Shown: positions 26,425-36,058 of the stretch, one piece after another
How positions within the stretch are numbered: position 1 is the first letter of the stretch
How the letters are laid out: each line of letters begins with the position of its first letter
Source: Thiocystis violacea
GTDB lineage: Bacteria > Pseudomonadota > Gammaproteobacteria > Chromatiales > Chromatiaceae
Length of the DNA stretch: 63,842 nt
NCBI RefSeq assembly: GCF_016583565.1
Contig: NZ_NRRF01000029.1
Location: 1 to 63,842 of the forward strand
Reading direction: 5' to 3'
Notes under the pieces: generated by a model
Seen by the model: only the letters and a program-made list of their open reading frames with translations
Database searches by the model: none
What the model was told of the DNA's origin: nothing
Made by a program: the position numbers and the translations under genes

Positions 26425-27144
26425 ATGAAGCAATTCGACCTACTCACCGCACGGCTACCAGACACCGCGGCCGACTCCGTCCTTGGATTCGGCGTCGAGA
26501 CGGCGGCGCTGGAGTCGCACCTCCAAGTCCTGAATGAGCACCTGAGCGAACTGAAACGCAGTGGAGGCTCCGCGCATCACCTTGCCGATTTGCAACTGCA
26601 AGTCGCGCGTACCCTGGCCAATCTCGATCGCGGCGCCGAGGCCTGGCCGATGGCACGCACGGCCTTCGATCACTTCATCGAATGGAATCAGTTCGAACTC
26701 GCCGCGGATGCGTGCGATGTGCTCTTCCAGGCCAATCAGCCCGACTCCATCGCCGCACTCGGGCACGGCATCTGGATCGCCGTCACCTGCCCGATCGACC
26801 CGGAGCTGACGGTCGAGCTGCTCAATCACGTCATCGAGGACACGCCAGACGATGCCGACGGCGCCGCTGTCGCCGCCACCACGGCCCTTTTCCTCGCCGA
26901 CGTGCGCGCGGAGGGTCGGCAGCGCGAGGATCTGATGTTCTTCGCCACCCAACTGCTTGGCCTGGTCGCCCGGCGTCATAGCGGCGTCGACTCCCCCGCA
27001 CAGCTCGACGAGTGGATGGAACGCCTGGAGCTCAAGGAGCCGGAGAAGTTCCTGGTCCGATTGCGCAACGTCGTCGACGTCCTGGTGCAGGACAACTGGT
27101 GGTTCGACCGCGAGGCACTCCAAGAGCGCTTACCCCTCGCCTGA
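26425..27144 (+). CDS. All-helical TPR-like protein of unknown function
   Basis: A 239-residue cytoplasmic protein (start MKQFDLLTARLPDTAADSVL, GAAGG ribosome site). It is built of amphipathic helix pairs such as LQVLNEHLSELKRSGG, LADLQLQVARTLANL and AWPMARTAFDHFIEWNQFEL, which resemble tetratricopeptide-type scaffolds. There are no catalytic motifs, signal peptide or membrane helices. It lies 22 bp after the small gene and 65 bp before the Cas6-like gene. A scaffold or partner role for the neighbours is only an inference. Confidence 0.7.
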   Translation: MKQFDLLTARLPDTAADSVLGFGVETAALESHLQVLNEHLSELKRSGGSAHHLADLQLQVARTLANLDRGAEAWPMARTAFDHFIEWNQFELAADACDVLFQANQPDSIAALGHGIWIAVTCPIDPELTVELLNHVIEDTPDDADGAAVAATTALFLADVRAEGRQREDLMFFATQLLGLVARRHSGVDSPAQLDEWMERLELKEPEKFLVRLRNVVDVLVQDNWWFDREALQERLPLA

Positions 27145-27209
27145 GATCGGGCGCACGTCGCTGGACGACCCATCCGCCGCACACAGCAGCATCCGCGGAG
27201 TGAAATCGC

Positions 27210-27908
27210 ATGTTCTGGTATGAAGACGAAACGACGGAAGACTCGAACGGCGCGGAGGAGATCGTCGATATCCTCTTCTCGATCGAATGCAAGCGCATCC
27301 CCGTCGACCACGCCTATCTGCTCTCCGCGGCCATTCAGTCAGCCATCCCCTGGATTGCCCGGGAGCCGCTCATTGGCATCCATAGCATCCACGTCGCCGG
27401 CTCACAAAATGGCTGGGAGCGCCCGGAGCATGGACCGGACTCGCTGCTCATGGTCTCGCGTCGGACCAAGCTCTGCATTCGCGCGCCCAAGGCCCGCGCC
27501 GACGAGCTGCTGGCCGCGCTGCCTGGCGTCCAGCTAGAGGTCGCCGGCAACGGCATCGCCCTCGGATCCGGCAAGATCAAGCCCCTGAGCACCGAAACGA
27601 CCCTCTTCACCCGCTACCTGGCCACGGGGGCCGACTCCGAGCCGGAGCTGACCGAAGCGCATTTCCTGGAGTTGGCCGCGCGAGCGCTCACAGAGATGGA
27701 TATCAAGATCCGCAAGGCCCTCTGCGGCAAGGCCACTCGGCTGCAAGGCCCAAATGGCCCGATCCACACCCGCAGCCTCATGCTCTCCGGCCTCACCAAG
27801 GACGAGTCCATGCGGCTCCAGCAGCTGGGACTAGGTCCCCATCGCCTCATGGGATGCGGCATTTTCATCCCCCACAAAGGCATCGACTCGGTCAAGAAGG
27901 CGTCCTGA
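27210..27908 (+). CDS. Cas6/Cmx6-like RAMP protein outside any CRISPR locus
   Basis: A 232-residue protein resembling the Cas6/Cmx6 family (CRISPR-RNA endoribonuclease of the type I 'MYXAN' group). The N-terminal strand and helix IECKRIPVDHAYLLSAAIQ contains His34 at the place of a possible catalytic residue. The middle has SRRTKLCIRAPKARADEL. The conserved IHTRSLML (185-192) leads to a glycine-rich RAMP loop GLGPHRLMGCGIFIPHK (207-223). No cas1, cas2, effector genes or CRISPR repeats occur in the window. It is followed by a DsrC-like gene in the same direction. RNA cleavage by this protein is untested; it may be a domesticated RNA-binding or processing protein. Confidence 0.8.
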   Translation: MFWYEDETTEDSNGAEEIVDILFSIECKRIPVDHAYLLSAAIQSAIPWIAREPLIGIHSIHVAGSQNGWERPEHGPDSLLMVSRRTKLCIRAPKARADELLAALPGVQLEVAGNGIALGSGKIKPLSTETTLFTRYLATGADSEPELTEAHFLELAARALTEMDIKIRKALCGKATRLQGPNGPIHTRSLMLSGLTKDESMRLQQLGLGPHRLMGCGIFIPHKGIDSVKKAS

Positions 27909-28052
27909 GCGGCCACCAGGCATGGATTCGCCAACAACCGGGTGACTCGTTCATCATAAAATCATAAAATTCTGAGGTTTGAACCAACCGACGAACCGAG
28001 TGGCCGGTGAACTGACCACTCATGACTTCATGATGAATCGAGGAGCAAGAAG
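27909..28052 (+). promoter_or_regulatory. AT-rich leader with small repeats before the DsrC-like gene
   Basis: The gap holds a direct repeat atcataaa atcataaa (27953-27968), a ttcatgatgaa dyad (28029-28039) and a strong GAGGAG ribosome site. A separate promoter or RNA element for the DsrC-like gene is possible; no consensus boxes are clear. Confidence 0.35.
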
Positions 28053-28391
28053 ATGGCCATCGAGGTAAATGGCAAAAGCATCGCAACGACCGAGACCGGT
28101 TATCTTGAGAGCCACGCCGATTGGGATGAGGACGTGGCGCGCAAGCTGGCCGAGATCGAGGGAATCGCGCTCACGGACAAGCACTGGGATGTGATCAACT
28201 ACCTGCGCGACGAATACATCAACAACGGCCAGAACCAGCCGATGGAGCGGGCCGTGCTCAAGGACCTGGGCAAGATGTGGGGCAGCAAGCCCACGAGCAA
28301 GGACCTCTACCAGCTCTTCCCGCTTGCGCCGACGAAGCAGGGCACCAAGATCGCCGGTCTACCAGCCGTCAATCGCAAGGGCGGGTACTGA
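28053..28391 (+). CDS. DsrC/TusE-fold protein lacking both cysteines (RspA type)
   Basis: A 112-residue DsrC-family protein (MAIEVNGKSIATTETGYL, KHWDVINYLRDEYINNGQNQ, DLYQLFPLAPTKQGTKIAGL). It keeps the fold-defining segments of DsrC. The penultimate Cys is missing (ending AVNRKGGY) and the second Cys is replaced by Thr98 (KQGTKIAG). Such cysteine-free members have been termed RspA and are suspected regulators; they cannot carry persulfide. The upstream GAGGAG site decides the start. The gene ends a five-gene cluster and is followed by a strong terminator. Confidence 0.9.
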   Translation: MAIEVNGKSIATTETGYLESHADWDEDVARKLAEIEGIALTDKHWDVINYLRDEYINNGQNQPMERAVLKDLGKMWGSKPTSKDLYQLFPLAPTKQGTKIAGLPAVNRKGGY

Positions 28392-28411
28392 CGCCCCGTC
28401 GAAACCGGACG

Positions 28412-28438
28412 AAAGGCCGGCGATTCGCCGGCCTTTTT
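28412..28438 (+). terminator. Rho-independent terminator after the RspA-type gene
   Basis: An 11-bp perfect stem (28412-28422 with 28426-28436) with a 3-nt loop runs into five Ts (28434-28438). It closes the dioxygenase-to-RspA cluster. Confidence 0.9.
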
Positions 28439-28507
28439 CGTAGCGCGCCGAGCTGGCGCAGTCCCGAGCGTCACGTCCGCGCGCCCTCCCCCTCTTTCAG
28501 ACATTGC

Positions 28508-30409
28508 CTAGTCGGTCGCCGACACATCCTGCCAGTCCGCCTGATCGCGCGCACCCTTGGGGCCGTCCATCCCGACGCCCGTGATCAGGGATGCCCAGGG
28601 GTCCGCGTCCTTGGCTTCCAACTGATCCGGAACACAGGCGTCATCGGCGGCGAAACAGCCGCCGAAGGCGAGCGGATTGGCGGCCTGCTCGACCCCGGTG
28701 GGAAGATCCGGTGGCACGATGGGCAGCGCCCAGCTGAAGGGGGCGATGTTGGCGTCCCGGCCATGGACGAAGTCCTGATCTTCGACGATGGTGCGATAGG
28801 CCTTGTCGAGCGCCAGCGCCCGCTCGGCCGAGGGCATCAATGCCTGGCTGATGTCGGTGTGGAGCCGTGCGAAGGCCTCGGCCCTGGGCGTCTTGTCGGC
28901 GTTGAAGAAGCGCCCCCGCAGCTCCGCGTTGTCCAGGAAGTCACTGCCCGATCGGGTGTACATCAGATAGTCGCTGTACTCGTACTGCACACCGGCGCCC
29001 TGGATCTCAACCTTGGGTTCGTCGAGACCCGAGGCATCCTTCTGCGACCAGTGATACCAACCCCGTTGATGGGCACCGGCATCGAGCTTGCGGGCGAAGG
29101 CGAAGGTGGTATCCGTGGTCGCACCCAGTCCGCTGTGGCAACCCATACAGTAGAGGCTCTCCTCCTGGCTCTGCGGTCGCAGACTGCCGTCCGCGGCCTC
29201 GATGAATCCCTGGTAGACCCAGCCCTGCGCGAAGAGACCACGCTCATAGTCCCCGGGCACCTCTTTGATGGTGTTGTTCTCGTACTCGCGCCGCTCGGCG
29301 TTCTCCCGGTCGACCAGGCCCTTCAACTCTCTGTAGTTGTACCAGCTCTGCTTGCGCGCATAGCGCAGCTCCTTCATCCGCGCGGCCGGCTGAACCCGGC
29401 CCTCCTCTGTCAGGTCCAGATAGCGGAGGCTCTGCAGAAACTCAGTCCCCTCGGGAAAGAGGCCAGCGGCCAACTGCAGCTTGCCCGCCGTCTGCTGCTC
29501 ACCGGCCTGCCCGAGATAGGACATCGTCCGGCCCTCGAGCGGTGCCCAGTCGTAACGCACCAGGTTGGTCCAGCCAAGGCTGCCGTCTTTGTTGAGATCG
29601 CTCCGGTAGAGGTTCTCATCGACCGGGTCGATGGCCACGTCCGCGCCCTTGACGAGGGATTCCACGATGGCCAGATTGAGCGCGTAGAGGGTCGGATCCA
29701 GCTCGCCCTGGCCGTTGCGGCGAAAGGCCTCGGGCAGCCGAATCAACACGTCCCCGGCCGAGCCGTTAGTCGGCCAGTAGGTGCCTGGCGTGGGGTAGTA
29801 GGCAAAGGCGCGCCAGCCGGTGTAGCCATCATCCGGGTCGAGGTCGAAGCCCTGTGAATCGAAGCGGAAATAGGCGTCGGGGCGATAGCCGTCCCAGTGG
29901 TGATCGCCATCCAGGTCCCAGGTCACCGGCAAGTCCGCCAGGCGCTGGGCGAGGATCAGCTCGCCCGCTTCCGTCACATAGTTGCTGGTGCGCACGGCCT
30001 CGAGGATCTCGCCATCGCCGAGACTTTCGATGCGGGCGGAGCGGTCTTCGAAGAGGTTCGACCAGGGATTGGTCAGGCCCTGCTCGGTCATCTGATAGCT
30101 GAGCTGGAAATCGCTGTCGTCCAGGTAGTTGGGAACCTTGCCGCGTTGATGGCAGACGTAACAAGGATTCAGCACCGCATTGGTCTCGTCCCGATTGAGA
30201 ACGTAGCACTGGGGCGCGATGTAGGCGAAGCGGTTGCGGATGCGGGTATTGCGGAGGTCGAGATGCCCCTGCGCGTCCGAGCCGGATGACCCGGCATCAC
30301 CCATTGCCAGCGGAACCACTGTGCTCGGGAGGACGGCGAATGCGAGCGCGACCAAACTCAGCGCGAGTGCCGTCGCCCCCAAGGCCGCGACTGGATGCTT
30401 GTACCTCAC
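28508..30409 (-). CDS. Secreted diheme c-type cytochrome of unknown function
   Basis: A 633-residue exported protein with an N-terminal signal segment (VAALGATALALSLVALAFAV). Two heme c motifs are visible: CYVCH near residue 82 and CMGCH near 420. The region between is rich in aromatic residues and contains Asp-rich stretches such as DLDGDHHWDGYRPD and DLNKDGSLGWTN, which resemble dockerin/EF-type calcium loops. No enzyme family is recognised; a large periplasmic electron-transfer protein or oxidase is plausible. It converges on the RspA-type gene. Confidence 0.75.
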   Translation of the reverse strand: MRYKHPVAALGATALALSLVALAFAVLPSTVVPLAMGDAGSSGSDAQGHLDLRNTRIRNRFAYIAPQCYVLNRDETNAVLNPCYVCHQRGKVPNYLDDSDFQLSYQMTEQGLTNPWSNLFEDRSARIESLGDGEILEAVRTSNYVTEAGELILAQRLADLPVTWDLDGDHHWDGYRPDAYFRFDSQGFDLDPDDGYTGWRAFAYYPTPGTYWPTNGSAGDVLIRLPEAFRRNGQGELDPTLYALNLAIVESLVKGADVAIDPVDENLYRSDLNKDGSLGWTNLVRYDWAPLEGRTMSYLGQAGEQQTAGKLQLAAGLFPEGTEFLQSLRYLDLTEEGRVQPAARMKELRYARKQSWYNYRELKGLVDRENAERREYENNTIKEVPGDYERGLFAQGWVYQGFIEAADGSLRPQSQEESLYCMGCHSGLGATTDTTFAFARKLDAGAHQRGWYHWSQKDASGLDEPKVEIQGAGVQYEYSDYLMYTRSGSDFLDNAELRGRFFNADKTPRAEAFARLHTDISQALMPSAERALALDKAYRTIVEDQDFVHGRDANIAPFSWALPIVPPDLPTGVEQAANPLAFGGCFAADDACVPDQLEAKDADPWASLITGVGMDGPKGARDQADWQDVSATD

Positions 30410-30875
30410 GGGACCACCTGTTGATCGGGTCCGCCACGGGGCTGATCGGAAGCGCCCGGCGCGGCGTTACCCCTTGAACGTCACAAGGAAATCGAACGCT
30501 ACACCAGCACGTCGGCGAGCGCTGTGAAGATTGGATGACAGGGGCGCAGTGAGCCCAAGGCAGAGGGGCGCGAAGCCGTTGCGCGATGAAAAAACCGAGG
30601 AAATCGCGCCGGCAAGATTCGAGTTGTAAGTAGTCTTACGGACTTGGCTGTGGTGTTAAACCCACTATAATTATAAGCTTGTAGGCACCGCCTTCCTGTT
30701 CCCCTCGTGCGCGAGTGGGAAAGCCCCTACAAGAGCGCTGGGCAAACCCAGATCAAAAGGTCCATAATGAATACCCAGATGGGTTGCGGACGCACTGGGT
30801 TCTTAGAAGAGACCGAACGCGACTGCCCGAGTCGGAATCAGCCGACGAAGTGCAAACCACAGGAGGATGGCTGTC
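30410..30875 (+). promoter_or_regulatory. 466-bp intergenic region with sigma70-type promoter and structured leader
   Basis: A promoter with -35 ttggct (30644-30649), a 16-bp spacer and a perfect -10 tataat (30666-30671) points at the STAS gene. It gives a leader of about 200 nt that includes a small stable hairpin ctggg-caaa-cccag (30738-30751). No riboswitch consensus was recognised. The left part (30410-30600) should hold the promoter of the diheme cytochrome gene; nothing specific is seen there. Confidence 0.7.
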
Positions 30876-31211
30876 ATGCCCATGATCACGTCTTTTATCG
30901 CGAGCGAGGATCGGCTCGATCTCTCCTTCCACGGCAACCTCGATCTCACGATCACAGAGGAAGTCTGCCAGCTCTTTACCGCCATTCCGTCCACGCTGCG
31001 CACCTGCATCATGGACCTAACCGGCCTGGACCGCGTCTTCGACTCAGGAATGGCGTTGCTTTGGCTGCTCAACGAGCGCCTCAAACGCATCGGTGCGACG
31101 GTCGTGATCCTGAGCGATCACCCGGAGATTCTCAAGCGCGTGCCGCGCATCATGAGCAACGCGTTGAGCGTCATCCCGCAGGACTCCGGTCTGGCGACAC
31201 AGATGCGCTAA
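30876..31211 (+). CDS. STAS-domain anti-anti-sigma factor-like protein
   Basis: A single STAS domain of 111 residues (MPMITSFIASEDRLDLSFHG). It has the central CIMDLTGLDRVFDSGMALLW segment; the DSG serine matches the site phosphorylated in SpoIIAA/RsbV-type switches. Such proteins bind an anti-sigma factor kinase in partner-switching regulation; no partner gene is adjacent. The ATG at 30876 is nine bases after AGGAGG, better than 30867, which abuts it. Confidence 0.85.
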   Translation: MPMITSFIASEDRLDLSFHGNLDLTITEEVCQLFTAIPSTLRTCIMDLTGLDRVFDSGMALLWLLNERLKRIGATVVILSDHPEILKRVPRIMSNALSVIPQDSGLATQMR

Positions 31212-31252
31212 TCGGAATCGGCCAGGGGATCCCTGGCTGACGCGCACTCATC

Positions 31253-31280
31253 GCCGCATCCAAGAGGATGCGGCTTTTTT
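31253..31280 (+). terminator. Rho-independent terminator after the STAS gene
   Basis: A 9-bp perfect stem (31253-31261 with 31266-31274), loop aaga, then six Ts. Confidence 0.95.
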
Positions 31281-31314
31281 GTGCGGCATGACAATCGGCA
31301 ACCCAACCGCCACC

Positions 31315-32541
31315 CTACCGCAGCGGCATCTGCAGAATCTCCTCCGGGTCGATGCGCCAGCGCTGCGTTGACTCGGCACTCAGGATGCGATCCTTGCCCC
31401 CTCTGCCCTGCGCCGAAAGGTCCAAGTCCTGAATGGGTAAATAGCGGCGATGCTTGGCATCCATCACGATGCGCACCACGGGGCTGAACAGCTCATCACG
31501 CCCCGCCTCGATGACCACGGCAAGCCGTTTGCTCTCAAGCATGACGAGCGTGCCAACCGGATAGATGCCCACGCACCGGATGAACTGCTGCACCAACTGC
31601 GGATCGAAGTGATGGCTGCTCCATTCCAACACTTTGCGCAACGCCTGGTGGGGTTCCATGCCCTTGTGATAGACACGATCCGACGTGATGGCGTCATAGA
31701 CATCGACGATGGATGCCATTTTGCCGAACAGGGTGATCTGATCGAGCCGCTTGCCGTCCGGATAACCGCTCGCATCCGCGCGCTCATGGTGCTCGGCCGC
31801 CACCGCCAAGGCCGCCGCCGGCATCCCAGGGATGCTCGATAGAACATCGCGGCTATGGACCACATGACTGCGCATCACGACGAATTCCTCATCCGTCAGC
31901 TTGCCGGGCTTGTTGAGGATCTCGTTCGGTACCAGCGTCTTGCCGATATCGTGGAGCAATGCACCGATCCCAATCTCATGGATCAGCGTCTGATCCAACC
32001 CCAGGCTTCGGGCGAAAGACACCATGAGCACAGACACATTGACCGAGTGCTCGAAGGTGTAGCGATCCATGCGACGAATGCGGGCCAGGCCCATGAGGGC
32101 ATTCTGGTTGCGAAAGATCGAGCCAACCATCTCGCTGATCACCGGATTGGCGCGTTCCAGACTGATCTGCTGTCCGAGCCGCACATCCTCCATGAGACCG
32201 CTCACCAGATTGATGGCCTCGTTATGGATGCGCTTGGCCTGGGCACGCTCCTTCGCCAAGGAAACGGGGCGCTCAGCCCCAGACTGCGCCCCCGCAATCT
32301 CGATCAACTCCTCCTCTAACCCCGCGATCACCTCCGTGTCGGTCGGCGCAGTCGGGAGGTCTAACCCCTTGTCCGTATCGATGTAGAGCTCTCGCGTGCC
32401 CGTTCGCAGGATCTGCTGCAACGCCGCCTCGGACTTCACCGCAAATTGGCTGCGCAGAAACCCATGATCCATCCAGCCACAGTTCAAGTCCTGGACATAC
32501 ATCCCCAGCCTGAGATCTTCTACTCGAATCTTTTTGATCAT
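31315..32541 (-). CDS. HD-GYP domain c-di-GMP phosphodiesterase with DUF3391
   Basis: A 408-residue cytoplasmic protein. The N-terminal DUF3391 region begins MIKKIRVEDLRLGMYVQDLN. The HD-GYP domain follows from about residue 140, with His165, the HDIGK metal motif at 197-201 and HHERADASGYPDG near 255. This family hydrolyses cyclic di-GMP to GMP and so favours motility over biofilm. It has no sensory membrane part. It converges on the STAS gene; a shared signalling role is possible but not shown. Confidence 0.93.
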   Translation of the reverse strand: MIKKIRVEDLRLGMYVQDLNCGWMDHGFLRSQFAVKSEAALQQILRTGTRELYIDTDKGLDLPTAPTDTEVIAGLEEELIEIAGAQSGAERPVSLAKERAQAKRIHNEAINLVSGLMEDVRLGQQISLERANPVISEMVGSIFRNQNALMGLARIRRMDRYTFEHSVNVSVLMVSFARSLGLDQTLIHEIGIGALLHDIGKTLVPNEILNKPGKLTDEEFVVMRSHVVHSRDVLSSIPGMPAAALAVAAEHHERADASGYPDGKRLDQITLFGKMASIVDVYDAITSDRVYHKGMEPHQALRKVLEWSSHHFDPQLVQQFIRCVGIYPVGTLVMLESKRLAVVIEAGRDELFSPVVRIVMDAKHRRYLPIQDLDLSAQGRGGKDRILSAESTQRWRIDPEEILQMPLR

Positions 32542-32855
32542 TTTTGAGGATTCATCGGCGCCCTTGCTGCTGTCGATAGTGGGTGGATCCTATCGCCAAT
32601 CCCCCGAAAAGAGTGTGGGCTAAGTCGTGGATCCGACGCACGACCAAGAGCCGCTCGGAGACTTGACCGGGAGAATTGCCTTTTACGCGCTCCGAGAGAC
32701 GCAAAATGGGGAGGTCGCGGCAGAAAACGCGGCTCTGCACAGCGCATTCCTAATGGCCCACAAGCTGCCTAGCGTACAACGAGGCCGCGCGCGTCACCAT
32801 CCGCTCCAGACAAACGAAAAAAGGCCTAGAGGAAAAACCTCTAGGCCTTTTGATA
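32542..32855. other. Intergenic stretch without recognised gene
   Basis: About 310 bp between the HD-GYP start and the tRNA. It contains short open frames in several frames with no family features or convincing ribosome sites, and the tRNA terminator at its right end. Confidence 0.6.
32819..32851 (-). terminator. Terminator of the initiator tRNA gene
   Basis: A perfect 14-bp stem (32819-32832 with 32838-32851, aaaaggcctagagg) with a 5-nt loop; on the minus strand it is followed by a T-run. It lies just 3' of the tRNA. Confidence 0.95.
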
Positions 32856-32932
<77 letters not shown>

Positions 32933-33051
32933 ACTGAGCTGCTTATACTAGCTTCGGATCCCCTTCCTTGCAACCCCTTTTTCTTACTTACCGACCCATT
33001 TCTTTCGTTTCCGGATCGACTCTGGAGTTGCAGGCCCATCCAGCGCGGGCC

Positions 33052-34536
33052 TTATAGCGTCTTCAAATACTCTAACAGAGCGGCCCGTTCTGCGCTCGTG
33101 AGAGCGTCTCCAAAAGAATGGCCCCCGTTTCCGTAGCCCGGAAGGGTGGTGTCGTAGATGCGGTTGCGCTCGTCCCAGCTCATGGCGCCGGATTTTCCCT
33201 GCTCCAGCACTCGGTACGCCCAACCCAAGCCTTGCCGATCGTAGGCCGGCAGCTGATCCCCCTCGCGATCGAATGCCCAATACTTCGGACGCCGTTGGCT
33301 ATCGAGGAGCAGCTCGAGGTTGGGCAAGGACGCATTGTGCAGATAAGGAGCCGTCGCCCAGACGCCATCCAGCGGAGGGGCGATGTACCCGAGAGCAGGA
33401 GCGGCCTGTGAGAGTGCTCCGTAGAAGGACCGCTGGAACCATCTGCGAAACCTGTCAGCGTCGCTATATCCCATGCGCGCCAACGCCGGATCCGTCTTCA
33501 CCTTACCGAGAGCCACGACCTTGTTCGGGTAGCGCCCGCCCTCGCCATGGGATCCGTGGCACTCCTTGCACGTCTGTTGAAAGACGCCCCGCCCCTGCTC
33601 CGCCAGGACGGGATCGACGGGAAAGGGGTACTTCGGCGCCCTCAAGGTCGCTAGATAGGCCCGCACGTCGATGAACCAGGCATCGATCGCGGCGGCCTCT
33701 TCCACCGAGTCCGCGCAGGCGGTGGATGCCAACATCATGTACCGCGCGTGATCGCCCCGACCCTCGGCGTTGTAGAACAGGGCGCGCTTCTTCCCGAGGT
33801 TCCACAGCGGCGGGACGCTGACGGGCAGAGGCTTTTCGGGCGGCGGCTCGATCAGTGGTGTATTCGACCATGCGAGGGTCATCGGATCGCGATGCGCCAT
33901 CAAGGCCAAGGTGATGTTGTTGGCCGAATTCACACCGACGGTGTCGGTCATGATGTCGTCGGCGATCGCCGTGATGCGGTCGGCCCAACGCCGCCACTCC
34001 GCCCGCTCGACCTCGCTCATGTCCACCGCCCCCGCCGCCTCGACGGCGAGCAAGGGATCCTGCGTCATGTCGAGGAACTCGTTTCCGAGCCCGACAATCA
34101 CCGCATCGCCGAAAACGGCCGCGTGACAGCCGAGGCAGTTGGATGTCACCAGCTCCACGCCGGACCTCGACTGCGTCGCCGTCAGCCTGTACGGCAGCTC
34201 CGCGTTTCGCCCAGCACGGCCGGCCAGGCGCTGCTCGCTCTCGACCGGCGCCTCGCCAGCCATTTTGCGGTACACGCGGTCAGGGATGCCGCAAGTGACG
34301 ATCGACCGGTTGAGGAAGGCGTCGCGCCCCTTCTCCGGGTCTCCCGGACGCTGCGGGAAGGCGGGCACCGAACCCACCTCCGCCTTGTAGATTCCCCCGT
34401 GCTCTTCGACACCCTGCTCACAGCCGGTCACGGCGAGAGTGATCAACAAGAGCCCGAGGATGCCGCCGAGGGACAGGTACCCTCGACAAGCACCGAAGGG
34501 CCGCCATGGCGTCATGCGTCTGTCGAGGCACGTCAT
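33052..34536 (-). CDS. Diheme cytochrome lipoprotein, RoxA/cytochrome c peroxidase-like
   Basis: A lipoprotein of about 494 residues with lipobox VTGC after LLLITLA. Two heme c sites are seen: NCLGCH in the N-terminal half and TCKECHG in the C-terminal half. The C-terminal segment TAPYLHNASLPNLELLLDSQ and the ending YDTTLPGYGNGGHSFGDAL match the di-heme peroxidase/RoxA (rubber oxygenase) superfamily. The actual activity (peroxidase, dioxygenase or electron carrier) cannot be told. The start is uncertain: ATG 34536 or 34515 gives a proper signal peptide, while the open frame extends to 34677. Confidence 0.8.
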   Translation of the reverse strand: MTCLDRRMTPWRPFGACRGYLSLGGILGLLLITLAVTGCEQGVEEHGGIYKAEVGSVPAFPQRPGDPEKGRDAFLNRSIVTCGIPDRVYRKMAGEAPVESEQRLAGRAGRNAELPYRLTATQSRSGVELVTSNCLGCHAAVFGDAVIVGLGNEFLDMTQDPLLAVEAAGAVDMSEVERAEWRRWADRITAIADDIMTDTVGVNSANNITLALMAHRDPMTLAWSNTPLIEPPPEKPLPVSVPPLWNLGKKRALFYNAEGRGDHARYMMLASTACADSVEEAAAIDAWFIDVRAYLATLRAPKYPFPVDPVLAEQGRGVFQQTCKECHGSHGEGGRYPNKVVALGKVKTDPALARMGYSDADRFRRWFQRSFYGALSQAAPALGYIAPPLDGVWATAPYLHNASLPNLELLLDSQRRPKYWAFDREGDQLPAYDRQGLGWAYRVLEQGKSGAMSWDERNRIYDTTLPGYGNGGHSFGDALTSAERAALLEYLKTL

Positions 34537-35945
<1,409 letters not shown>

Positions 35946-35959
35946 GCCGCCTGCGCCTG

Positions 35960-35985
35960 GATGGGGGCGGCCGCCCGCCCCCATC
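35960..35985 (+). terminator. Attenuator-like hairpin between dctP and dctQ
   Basis: An 11-bp perfect GC-rich stem (35960-35970 with 35975-35985) and 4-nt loop, 14 bases after the dctP stop and without a U-tract. It fits a device that keeps the binding protein more abundant than the membrane subunits. Confidence 0.65.
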
Positions 35986-36058
35986 GGTCGTCGCCGGGCA
36001 CAGCGCCCGCGACGCCCGCCGCAGCCCCGCTCAACCCTTCAACTCCGGGTCACACGCC

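Noticed and set aside
25000..30000. CRISPR array near the Cas6-like gene
   Set aside because: No regularly spaced direct repeats of 25-40 bp with unique spacers occur here or elsewhere in the window; only short 7-9-bp repeats are seen.
30650..30875. Cyclic di-GMP (GEMM) riboswitch before the STAS gene
   Set aside because: gggcaaacc is present but the remaining conserved helices and tetraloop receptor are not; the match is a simple hairpin.
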